In this document: positions 1 through 6,879 of the stretch, piece after piece
Position numbering within the stretch: the stretch's first letter is position 1
Layout: each line of letters begins with the position of its first letter
Source of the DNA: a virus
IMG/VR virus record: IMGVR_UViG_3300032287_000549
Location: 1-24,641 of that record
DNA: 24,641 nt
Strand: one strand, 5' to 3'
Program-made: the position numbers and the translations under genes
The notes under the pieces: generated by a model
What the model saw: the letters and a program-made list of their open reading frames with translations, nothing else
Told to the model about the DNA's origin: nothing
Databases searched by the model: none

Positions 1-545
1 ATGCGCTTTGTGAGTGCAAGAATGGAAGCATCGTTGATGCCTTGGTCGCAAATTGACCATAGCTTATTTCTGTCAAAGAACCAAAGGGCGCTTTCAATAG
101 CCAGTTCACCAGCCACAAGATCAGGGTTATCCATGACATCAGGGCGGTCAATATAATCCGAAAACGCTTTGAAATTGTCATGCCCAGTCAATTGTAAAAA
201 TCCGCGCCCGCGAAATTTCCACCCCATGCCGCTGCTTTCCGGGCCATTGCCCATGCGGTTTGCATAGACCCGGTTGGCAATCTTTTGCGGCTGGCGCTCA
301 TATTGGCGGGCCAGAGCATCAGTTGGAAAATATTTGCCAAAGATGCCGCGCAGACCCTTTGCGCCATAGTTGAGGTTTTCGCTGGTGGCTTTCCAGTTTC
401 CACTCTCATGGGCGCACTGCGCAAAGAAATGCGCAGCACGGTTGTTGTTAAGTTTGTAATAGGCGGCTGCGGCCTTGAGGGTTCCCGGCCCCCAAGCGCC
501 ATCAGCAGTCACGCCAATCTTTTTTTGCAGTTCTACTAGGCTCAT
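1..545 (-). CDS. Endolysin, GH19 chitinase-like (3' partial)
   Basis: 181 residues are visible; the C-terminus runs off the left edge. The N-terminal ~30 residues (LQKKIGVTADGAWGPGTLKA) look like a short peptidoglycan-binding-type segment. The GH19 domain follows: AHESGNW with Glu47 and SENLNY with Glu57 are the expected catalytic acid and base, then KYFP, RVYANRMGNG and FRGRGFLQLTGHDNF, the typical lysozyme-like GH19 core of phage endolysins. It cleaves the glycan strands of peptidoglycan at lysis. No signal peptide is seen, so it needs the holin for export. The start at 545 overlaps the holin stop as ATGA. Confidence 0.92.
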   Translation of the reverse strand, partial: MSLVELQKKIGVTADGAWGPGTLKAAAAYYKLNNNRAAHFFAQCAHESGNWKATSENLNYGAKGLRGIFGKYFPTDALARQYERQPQKIANRVYANRMGNGPESSGMGWKFRGRGFLQLTGHDNFKAFSDYIDRPDVMDNPDLVAGELAIESALWFFDRNKLWSICDQGINDASILALTKR

Positions 546-1027
546 CGTCCGGCACTCCGCCAATCAGGAAAGTCATTTTCATCAACCACGCCATCGCCAT
601 TGGCATCATAGCGCAGGTCTCCGCGATATTTCTCCCAAGGTTCCATCTCATCGTCATCATCGTCATCATCAACCACATCAGTCAACTCAAGTTCTGTGAC
701 GGCAGCGACAGGTGTTGGGTCTGGCTGCGGGGCAGGAGGCGGTGCAATTGGTTCCGGCTGCGGCTCAGGGTCATCACGATCCTCAGGCGGCGGCGGAGCA
801 AGTTCACCCTTCATACCCATCAGGGTTGCATAAGAGCCAGCGACAGCACCGACAACCGAGGTCATCACATAGCTGAGGAGGCCAAAAACATCCTTATTGT
901 CGATGATTTCATTCGACACAAACAGGCCAACAATCATCGCGCAGGTGATGGCAATAATGACAAAAGCCATCGTCTTTGCCGCCAACAAGAGCGCCTTGAT
1001 GCGGGCCTCTAAAAGTTTATCATCCAT
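542..1027 (-). CDS. Holin-like two-TM protein with EF-hand-like tail
   Basis: 161 residues. Two transmembrane helices lie at about 19-38 and 47-71, preceded by a short charged N-terminus (DDKLLEARIKALLLAAK), which by the positive-inside rule puts both ends in the cytoplasm (class II holin plan). The C-terminal half is unusual: a Pro-rich linker (~78-105), a run of seven Asp (120-126), and DANGDGVVDEND at 141-152, which has acidic or Asn residues at EF-hand loop positions 1, 3, 5, 9 and 12 and Gly at 6. An AAAGGA site precedes the ATG. The stop overlaps the endolysin start as ATGA, the strongest argument for holin. Calcium binding is inference. Confidence 0.75.
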   Translation of the reverse strand: MDDKLLEARIKALLLAAKTMAFVIIAITCAMIVGLFVSNEIIDNKDVFGLLSYVMTSVVGAVAGSYATLMGMKGELAPPPPEDRDDPEPQPEPIAPPPAPQPDPTPVAAVTELELTDVVDDDDDDDEMEPWEKYRGDLRYDANGDGVVDENDFPDWRSAGR

Positions 1028-1029
1028 TT

Positions 1030-1557
1030 TTAGTCCTTTCCGGCCAGCGGGTTTGCCAGCGTCTTTTGAATGCGCTCATTGGTTTGCGCTTCCAACTCTT
1101 TGATACGGCGCTGCTGCTCTTGGTCTTGCTGACGCAATTGATCAATCACCGCCCGCTGCATTGCCATGTTTTGAGCATCGCTGCTCCTAACGCTATTGGA
1201 AACAGCGTCAACAGTCTGGCGAGTTCCACTCACGCTGCTGCTGATGCTGCCCGTCATGTAATTTAAGGCTTCGCTGTTAATCTTGGTCAGCCGTTCAACG
1301 CTTGTCACCCGCTCATCAAGAACAGAAATGCGCCCTTCAATACCAGACAGGTCAGGCGGCACATAAGCCGCTGTGACTTCCTGCATGGTCAGGAATTGCT
1401 GATAGACTTGAAAGCCAGCCCAGAGGCCACCAAGGATCGTTGAAAAGGCGGCAAAGATAATTGCAATCTTGCCGCTGCTCAGGCCACCAATGTTGAAGCT
1501 GAAACCGCTTTCATCAAAGGAAACCTTGGGTTCTTTTTCGTCATCTGTATTGGACAT
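1030..1557 (-). CDS. Single-TM coiled-coil protein (spanin-like or lysis accessory)
   Basis: 175 residues. An acidic cytoplasmic N-terminus (~29 residues) leads to one transmembrane helix (~30-50, KIAIIFAAFSTILGGLWAGF), then a long probably periplasmic part with heptad helices, including RRIKELEAQTNERIQKTLAN near the end. This layout matches an inner-membrane spanin (Rz-like), although no lipobox partner is seen in any overlapping frame. It overlaps the NIDO gene by 17 bp but has its own AGGAG 7 nt upstream. Immediately downstream are the holin-like gene and endolysin, so a part in lysis is plausible. Confidence 0.7.
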   Translation of the reverse strand: MSNTDDEKEPKVSFDESGFSFNIGGLSSGKIAIIFAAFSTILGGLWAGFQVYQQFLTMQEVTAAYVPPDLSGIEGRISVLDERVTSVERLTKINSEALNYMTGSISSSVSGTRQTVDAVSNSVRSSDAQNMAMQRAVIDQLRQQDQEQQRRIKELEAQTNERIQKTLANPLAGKD

Positions 1558-2971
1558 CAGTCATCTCCTGCCATTTGGCGTTGTTTGATTGGGTCATCCG
1601 ATACATCTCAAAGTTAGCGTCTCTGAGGCGACGATTGCGGTAAATATCACGCACCGCATAAAAATCAGGTCTGTCTTGCAATGAGACCTGACCATAAGCC
1701 GAGAAGCCGGGGACGCTTGCCATCGCTTCCATTTTCTCAGCGTCAGGATTGTTGCTTTGCCCGCCTTGCTGATCAGTGCCTTGGCTCATGGCATTGGAAA
1801 CAGAAAACGAGCCGCCAGACATATTGAGCGCCTCAATGGTGTTGGCAACAGATGATGGGCTGGCACTGTTGGTGGCAGATGATGCGATCTCTACTCCCTG
1901 ACCGCCAGAGAAAGCCGTTGAGGGGCCTTGGGCCACAAACCCGCCACCAGACAGCGCAGATGCCCCAAATTGGCCTGTAGGCCCTGCCATTGCCATAAAA
2001 ACTGGCGCTTCCTGCATTAACTGCTGGCTGTCTTGTGCTGGCGCATTGGCAGATAGGGCGGCAACCTGCTCAGGAGATAGGCGCTCAGCTTGTGGCTCTA
2101 CGGCAGCAACACTGACGGCAGCAGCAGTTGTTTCGGCTGCAATGGCCTCCGCAACCTGCTCAGCAACGCTTTCTGTCACCTCCTCAGCGGCAGCCGTCTC
2201 AATTTCCTGCTCAGGCTCAACCACCGTTGCGGCGGCCAGTTCGATTTGTTCGGCAGGTGCATCCTCAACATAGGAGGCTTGAATTGTGGCAATGACAGGC
2301 GATGTCACAACATCAACCGGGGAAACAATCGGCGGCGGGCAGCTTGGTTCAAGCGGTGTGACCGTGCAATCAATTTGCGCGGTAGGTGCAATCCACCTCA
2401 GCAGACCAGATTGGTTCTGCATAAACTGCGGGTCTCGCCCATAGAAAAGCTGGATGTTGTCGCCAGCCTCAGGGCCAGTGATGCCAACCGTGGCTGTGTG
2501 ACCGCGCAAAGCAAGCTGACCAAAATTAAATTGAATGTCACCGCCGCTGAAAAGGCTCACCTCAATGGTTTGTTGATTGTTTGAGCCATATTCAAAGGTT
2601 CCATACCAGCCGACAAGGAATGATCCATTATCCCGGCGATAATATGGGTTGCCAGTGTAACTGATAAGGTCAGTCCAAAAGCCATAAATGGTGTTGCGCG
2701 GTGCATCCTCCAAAGGCATCCCATTGCAGCAAAGGTTGGATGCCGTGCTAAATGAGATTGTGCCATTTGAGGACACCCATGCGCTTGAAAACGTCTGGCC
2801 CCAATAGATGAAGTCAAAGCCCAAATCCAACTGCACCGAATTGTCATCACCCAGATTTAGCGGGGTCATGGTTGTTGGTGCGCCGATAATTGTTGGCGGC
2901 AGCGGTTGAGGCTCATAAGTCTGAGCATAGGCAGGACTTGCCAGCAGCAGGGCCAATGCCAGCCGCCGCAT
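1541..2971 (-). CDS. Exported protein with NIDO-like domain
   Basis: 476 residues from the ATG at 2971 (MRRLALALLLASPAYA, signal cleavage before Gln17). An in-frame start at 3040 would put 23 odd residues before the signal and overlap the upstream gene. Residues ~44-178 resemble a nidogen-like (NIDO) domain: DLGFDFIYWGQTFSSAWVSS then NGTISFS, YGFWTDL, a middle QQTIEVSLFSGGDIQFNFG, and closing HTATVGITG. NIDO-like domains occur in extracellular adhesion proteins. An Ala/Glu/Val low-complexity region (~235-325) and a Gly/Ser-rich region follow. The C-terminus has a charged helical part (DRPDFYAVRDIYRNRRLRDA). One nucleotide separates it from the previous gene, and both are exported. The role is unknown; candidates are surface binding or receptor blocking. 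Confidence 0.78.
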   Translation of the reverse strand: MRRLALALLLASPAYAQTYEPQPLPPTIIGAPTTMTPLNLGDDNSVQLDLGFDFIYWGQTFSSAWVSSNGTISFSTASNLCCNGMPLEDAPRNTIYGFWTDLISYTGNPYYRRDNGSFLVGWYGTFEYGSNNQQTIEVSLFSGGDIQFNFGQLALRGHTATVGITGPEAGDNIQLFYGRDPQFMQNQSGLLRWIAPTAQIDCTVTPLEPSCPPPIVSPVDVVTSPVIATIQASYVEDAPAEQIELAAATVVEPEQEIETAAAEEVTESVAEQVAEAIAAETTAAAVSVAAVEPQAERLSPEQVAALSANAPAQDSQQLMQEAPVFMAMAGPTGQFGASALSGGGFVAQGPSTAFSGGQGVEIASSATNSASPSSVANTIEALNMSGGSFSVSNAMSQGTDQQGGQSNNPDAEKMEAMASVPGFSAYGQVSLQDRPDFYAVRDIYRNRRLRDANFEMYRMTQSNNAKWQEMTDVQYR

Positions 2972-2972
2972 T

Positions 2973-3791
2973 TTACTTGTCCTTAGCGTCCGGGCGCTTG
3001 TCAGCATTCTCAGTCCAAGCGTCAGTTGCCTGAGCGCCAATCAGACCCATGAATGGGCATGGTGTGCCAGCCATTTCCATTGAACGGAAAACCCGCTCAT
3101 CCTGACAAAGCAGAGAGACGGCGGCAACGCGCATCCCCATGTCATAGAGCGTCTTTGACAGCTTCATGCGTTCGCAGTTCTGATCGCGGACAGTGCGGCC
3201 AGCCGACAAGCCGATGATTTGCGTCTGCACCGCGCCTGATTGCCCAGTGGTGCAAAGGTCTTGGCTATAGGACATCATGCTTGGCGCGATGGCGCTTGGC
3301 GGCGGTGACTTGATGTTCTGATCAATCACCTGCCGAGAGACGTTCTCGCTATAGCTGGTGGACTTGCTATCGCTGAGATTGACGTTGTTGTTCTGGTTGA
3401 CGTTCGTGTTGTTGGTGGTCGCATTGGAGTTGCTGTTGACCGTCGAATTGGACACATCGTTATTATAATTGTGGTTTGAGTTTGAGTTCACCGATGTGCT
3501 GGCAGAGGTGTTCTGGTTGATATTGGTCATCGTGCCAGAGTTGATGTTCTGGTTGACGTTCGTGGTCGCCGCCGTGGTCTGATTGATATTCGTGACCGTG
3601 CCAGAATTGACGTTCTGGTTGATGTTGGTGTTGGTGTTGGTGCTGGTGCTGGCCGAAGTGTTATTGTTGTTGTTCGTGTTTGTGCTGGTGGCCGTGCTGT
3701 TGGTGGTGGTGTCATAGACATAGTTGGTGGTCTGAGCCGCCACCATGCTTGACCAAGCAACTGCAACTAAAACCCAATAACGCTTAATCAT
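2973..3791 (-). CDS. Exported Asn/Thr-repeat protein with Cys-containing C-terminal domain
   Basis: 272 residues. A Sec signal peptide (MIKRYWVLVAVAWSSMVAA, cut before Gln20) is followed by ~130 residues of Asn/Thr/Ser low complexity. In it N(I/V)NQN(V/I)NSGT(V/M)TNINQ occurs twice (56-71 and 78-93, 22 residues apart) with degenerate copies around it. Alternating small hydrophobic and Asn/Thr residues suggest a beta-solenoid or amyloid-like fibre. A C-terminal domain (~175-250) has four cysteines (180, 206, 229, 245), which could form disulphides after export. I do not recognise this domain. It begins as ATGA from the previous gene. It may act in the periplasm or on the cell surface, or be carried on the virion. 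Confidence 0.8.
   Translation of the reverse strand: MIKRYWVLVAVAWSSMVAAQTTNYVYDTTTNSTATSTNTNNNNNTSASTSTNTNTNINQNVNSGTVTNINQTTAATTNVNQNINSGTMTNINQNTSASTSVNSNSNHNYNNDVSNSTVNSNSNATTNNTNVNQNNNVNLSDSKSTSYSENVSRQVIDQNIKSPPPSAIAPSMMSYSQDLCTTGQSGAVQTQIIGLSAGRTVRDQNCERMKLSKTLYDMGMRVAAVSLLCQDERVFRSMEMAGTPCPFMGLIGAQATDAWTENADKRPDAKDK
3530..3630 (-). repeat. Asn/Thr-rich direct repeats inside the exported protein gene
   Basis: Two near-identical 48-bp stretches coding for the NxNQNxNSGTxTNINQ unit, spaced 66 bp apart, inside a longer low-complexity stretch of AAC/ACC codons. They would be prone to slippage, so copy number may vary between close relatives. Confidence 0.7.
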
Positions 3792-4018
3792 GGTCTGTCT
3801 GCCTTATTATCCAATTTGTCCTCAATCCGGCGAAGGTGCATCATCACCTCATCAAACTTTTTGTCTATGGCCGCGAATTTTTCATCACCAAAGCCAAGCC
3901 GTGCCTCAAGAAGCGTCAGCTTGTTGGTTAGGTTTACCCAAACAGTGATCAGCGCCCCAATAAAGCTGAGGGCGGTAATGACAAAGCCAAGGATGGTGAA
4001 AAGGGTGTTGGTGTCCAT
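3788..4018 (-). CDS. Small membrane protein with coiled coil (holin/lysis candidate)
   Basis: 76 residues. An N-terminal transmembrane helix (about residues 5-29, LFTILGFVITALSFIGALIT) is followed by an amphipathic coiled coil (LTNKLTLLEARLG, then EKFAAIDKKFDEVMMHLRRI). It has no signal cleavage site. This is the mirror image of XhlA-type haemolysins (coiled coil first), so I cannot call it a holin with confidence. It marks the shift from fibre genes to membrane/export genes. It is coupled by TAATG upstream and ATGA downstream. An alternative is a membrane anchor for the exported proteins that follow. Confidence 0.65.
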   Translation of the reverse strand: MDTNTLFTILGFVITALSFIGALITVWVNLTNKLTLLEARLGFGDEKFAAIDKKFDEVMMHLRRIEDKLDNKADRP

Positions 4019-4485
4019 TATGCTGTTCCGGTGTTGCTAAGTTCAACTCTCCAATAGCGTGTCACGCCACCAGCAACGGAATTTACCGTAAATACAGAAA
4101 CCCGTGGAGTTGAAGTTGGATTTGGCAAGGTGAATGTAATTGATGTTGAGGAGCCTCCATTGGAAACATTAGCGGTTCCAGCGGTGCTGCCCGTCCTTGT
4201 CCAATTCCAAACAGCACTTTGAGAGCAAGTAATTGTTACAGTTGCAGGCGAGCCTGATGTTTCATCAGATAAAACAACGGGAGCGCCAGCAGATGTTCCA
4301 CCATTAGGAGACCATGTTGGCCCAGATGATTTCCCATAAAGATTGCTCATGGCAATTGCACCAGTTGAGACCCCGGCCAATGTCCGCACCGCCGTCTCAC
4401 CAAGTGATGTTGTCGCAGTTGATGCGCGCCCAAGTTCAACGCTGACTTGAGACATTGAAATTGCGCCTGAGGCAGGAAGCGTCAT
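4018..4485 (-). CDS. Minor tail/fibre-associated protein (LPASGAISMSQ family)
   Basis: 155 residues. The N-terminus [20 protein letters not shown] and the following LGETAVRTLAGV match a module seen at the start of many phage tail and fibre proteins (LPASGxISMSQINxELG). The rest, from residue ~55, looks like a beta-sandwich domain (SGSPATVTITCSQSAVWNWT, then NGGSSTSITFTLPN and GGVTRYWRVELSNTG), similar to Ig-like/BACON-type domains that bind surface glycans. It is probably a short fibre tip or adhesion subunit. It is coupled to the fibre gene by TAATG and to the next gene by the same overlap. Confidence 0.72.
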   Translation of the reverse strand: MTLPASGAISMSQVSVELGRASTATTSLGETAVRTLAGVSTGAIAMSNLYGKSSGPTWSPNGGTSAGAPVVLSDETSGSPATVTITCSQSAVWNWTRTGSTAGTANVSNGGSSTSITFTLPNPTSTPRVSVFTVNSVAGGVTRYWRVELSNTGTA

Positions 4486-5378
4486 TAGATTGCTCCGTAT
4501 GCGGTGCTGTCACCCTTGGCCGTGAAATTGCCGCTGCTATCAAGAACGGCAATTGTGGTGCCGTTATATTTGAAAAGCAGGTTTGTTCCTGACTGCTCAA
4601 CCACAAAGTTTGATGAGGCAAAGCGCGCAGCGTTCGTGGCATTGGTTGCGTTCGTAGCGTTTGTGGCATTCGTGGCACTTGATGCGCTGGTTGCGCTCGT
4701 TGCCGTTGCGGCATTGCCAGAAATGCTAATGCCCCATGTGCCGCTTGCATTTGCGCCAGTGGTGGATGGAGCGCCAACGCTGTTATAGCTTATGGTGCGC
4801 GCAGCCGAGCCGTTAAACGTGCCACCCGGCGCTGCGCCATCGCCGCCGCTGCTGAGCGTAATTGCGGAAGCCGTTGCGTTTGCCGTGGTCGCTGTGGTCG
4901 CCGTGGTTGCGCTGCTTGCTGTTCCAGCGTTGCCAGTGACGTTGATGTTCCAAGTTCCGCTTGCGTTTCCGCCAGTAGTTGAAGGGACGCCAAGATTGGT
5001 GCGCGCACCAGCCGCATCAGATGCGCCAGTGCCGCCATTCGCAACCGCAAGATCAGTGCCGCTCCATACGTCATTGTTGATGGTGCTTGCGACAGCCAAG
5101 GAGCCAAGGCCCAAAGCTGTCCGAGCGCCAGATGCGCTGTTGGCACCCGTGCCACCATTGACGATTGCCACAACGCCAGAGACGTTATTGGCAATGACAT
5201 TCCAGTTGCCGCTGGCATTGGAACCATCAGCGCGGGAAAGTGCGCGCCCGCCGACAGTCGCGCCGTCATGCACATGGATAGTGTCAACTGTTGTGTTGAC
5301 CGTGATTTCACCCTCAACCCCAGTAAAACTGGCGTGTTGAGTGGCTGTCCCACGGCGGATTTTGACCTGCTTGCTCAT
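4485..5378 (-). CDS. Tail fibre with Mtd_N-like head and GASGTW repeats
   Basis: 297 residues from the ATG at 5378. The N-terminal ~48 residues ([28 protein letters not shown], then [15 protein letters not shown]) match the Mtd_N / hyaluronidase-like attachment module well. After this come repeats: [19 protein letters not shown] and [19 protein letters not shown], and three NASG(T/N)W units, two followed by GNA.TA.SAT. A low-complexity run of alternating Asn-Ala-Thr (about residues 232-246) precedes the C-terminal tip, which reads [20 protein letters not shown]. It lacks an S74 chaperone. The GASGTW-type unit also occurs in the S74 fibre at 19245-21836, so the two fibres share a module. It ends as TAATG with the next gene. 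Confidence 0.82.
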   Translation of the reverse strand: MSKQVKIRRGTATQHASFTGVEGEITVNTTVDTIHVHDGATVGGRALSRADGSNASGNWNVIANNVSGVVAIVNGGTGANSASGARTALGLGSLAVASTINNDVWSGTDLAVANGGTGASDAAGARTNLGVPSTTGGNASGTWNINVTGNAGTASSATTATTATTANATASAITLSSGGDGAAPGGTFNGSAARTISYNSVGAPSTTGANASGTWGISISGNAATATSATSASSATNATNATNATNATNAARFASSNFVVEQSGTNLLFKYNGTTIAVLDSSGNFTAKGDSTAYGAI

Positions 5379-5980
5379 GCGATAAAACCCCAATCATCGG
5401 TTTCTGTGTGGACTGTATCAATTCCGTCCCAATCTTCATAGCCACTTGAGAAGCCAGCGACATAATCAGCCATGCTTTGCAGCGTCACTGAGAATGCGCT
5501 GGCGCTGCCATAGAATGCTGCTGCCTTGCTGTTGAAGGCTTCTGCGCCATCGTTGCGCATAGGGCTTGCGTTGACGGACGGAATAACTGGCCGCGCAGGG
5601 TCAACAATGACGGGATGCGCGGGGTCGATCTCTCCATCCATCCAAGTGCAAACTGTGTTTGCATCAGAGATGAACGGATTGAATGTTGCCAATAGGTCAT
5701 CAATCGCATCAGCCAATGGCTGTCCAGAAATGACTAAAGCGTTTGGCGGCTCATTGATAAAATGCGTCACCGAGACAGGCGATGATCCAGTGATCGGCCC
5801 AAGGTCGCCCCAATTATATGGATCAAACTTTGCTGCATTTAGATAGGTGGCAATGCTGGTGCATTCCGTTGCGAAGCCATCTTGAGCGTCAAGGAAAGCA
5901 AGGCTCTCAGTGACAAAGTTTGTCGGATCGCCCAGCCGCGAAGGCGAGACGGGAAGCGCGGTGATTGTGCCGATAGCCAT
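5375..5980 (-). CDS. Tail protein of a widespread phage family
   Basis: 201 residues from the ATG at 5980 (TAATG overlap with the previous gene); an in-frame start at 6010 would lie inside the upstream gene. It opens [20 protein letters not shown] then [12 protein letters not shown], an N-terminus I know from tail or fibre-associated proteins of many phages. The C-terminus has a helical part ([20 protein letters not shown]) followed by [20 protein letters not shown]. It has no signal or membrane segment. It is probably a fibre adaptor at the tail tip. The stop overlaps the next start as ATGA. Confidence 0.68.
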   Translation of the reverse strand: MAIGTITALPVSPSRLGDPTNFVTESLAFLDAQDGFATECTSIATYLNAAKFDPYNWGDLGPITGSSPVSVTHFINEPPNALVISGQPLADAIDDLLATFNPFISDANTVCTWMDGEIDPAHPVIVDPARPVIPSVNASPMRNDGAEAFNSKAAAFYGSASAFSVTLQSMADYVAGFSSGYEDWDGIDTVHTETDDWGFIA

Positions 5981-6879
5981 TAAATCAACCCCTCCACCGA
6001 AAGTGAGCATTCTGAGATTGATGGGCCTGATAGCACAATTGAGAAGTCACGGTAATAGCCAAGAACGATTGTTTCGCTGCGCGCTTCATCTCCAATGTAA
6101 ACAACAGGAGTGGTGCGGACGGATGCAAGAAAACGAGTGAAGGTGCTGACATCGCTGGTCTCAACCGTCACATCGTAATCTGCGCGCTTGCTATATGCGC
6201 GCTGCACGATGGTCACGTTGCCAAAGTCATCAATATTTTTTACCGAATAATCCTTGATGCCAACACTGGTGCCAAAGTTTGTAACGGCCAAAGCGTTTTG
6301 CTGGCCGATAATCATTTCTCCGCACGATGCGACACCAGCCCCAGCGTCCACAATAAGCTGGAATGATGCCCCAGAATAATTTGGGATGTTAAGGAATGCC
6401 ACTTCGCTTGCCCCAGTTTCAGTGATTGGGGCAAAGAAATAATTATAGAAGCTGTTTATGGCGCTAAAATCGGCAAGGCTGATCGTGCTGTCATAGACAA
6501 TCGTGCCGCCAGAGTTGCGCACAATAAGCTGCGCGCTTGAGCCATCCACCTCAAAAAGCACAACTGAATTGCAAACCGTGGCAGGGGTGATCTTGACATC
6601 AATGGTGCCGGAATTTGTGGTGCCTGATCCAACCGAAATATCAAACATCTTGAAACGGTTTGTGGCGCTGACAAAAAGCCAAGTTGGGTTGGCAGCAGCA
6701 GCGCCAACATCAGGGCGATCAGTGGTTGATGTTGCAACCACCTCATAGATTTTATGATCATAAATGCGGCGGGTGCCAAGCGTATAGGTTCCCGCCGTCC
6801 ATGCCGGATAATCAGTCTCAGCAATATTTGTCGTAGTCAGGTTTGATGCCGTGACCGTGACGGGTTTAATAATAATCAC
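5980..6879 (-). CDS. Tail-tip/distal tail protein with CBM-like module
   Basis: 299 residues from GTG at 6879; a perfect GGGAGGA lies 5 nt upstream, which rules out the upstream ATG at 6915. Residues ~22-70 read YPAWTAGTYTLGTRRIYDHK followed by IYEVVATST and a closing PTWLFV, the pattern of CBM5/12-like carbohydrate-binding modules. The C-terminal third has IGQQNALAVTNFGTSVGIKD, RAYSKRADYDV and LGYYRDFSIVLSGPSISECS, which I recognise as a widespread phage tail family found after tape measures. It probably forms part of the tail tip that carries fibres and touches surface glycans. It overlaps the tape measure by 14 bp and the next gene as TAATG. The exact role is inferred. Confidence 0.72.
   Translation of the reverse strand: MIIIKPVTVTASNLTTTNIAETDYPAWTAGTYTLGTRRIYDHKIYEVVATSTTDRPDVGAAAANPTWLFVSATNRFKMFDISVGSGTTNSGTIDVKITPATVCNSVVLFEVDGSSAQLIVRNSGGTIVYDSTISLADFSAINSFYNYFFAPITETGASEVAFLNIPNYSGASFQLIVDAGAGVASCGEMIIGQQNALAVTNFGTSVGIKDYSVKNIDDFGNVTIVQRAYSKRADYDVTVETSDVSTFTRFLASVRTTPVVYIGDEARSETIVLGYYRDFSIVLSGPSISECSLSVEGLI

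Noticed and set aside
2973-3791. Curli (CsgA/CsgB) or ice-binding repeat protein
   Set aside because: It is Asn/Thr-rich with a 22-residue unit, but lacks the CsgA S-x5-QxGxxNxA pattern and the TxT ladder of ice-binding solenoids, so only a general beta-solenoid guess is kept.
4790-5353. Long open frames on both strands over the fibre gene (up to 187 codons)
   Set aside because: They are by-products of the GC-rich repetitive fibre coding sequence; the fibre frame itself has a recognised domain and tight start/stop overlaps.
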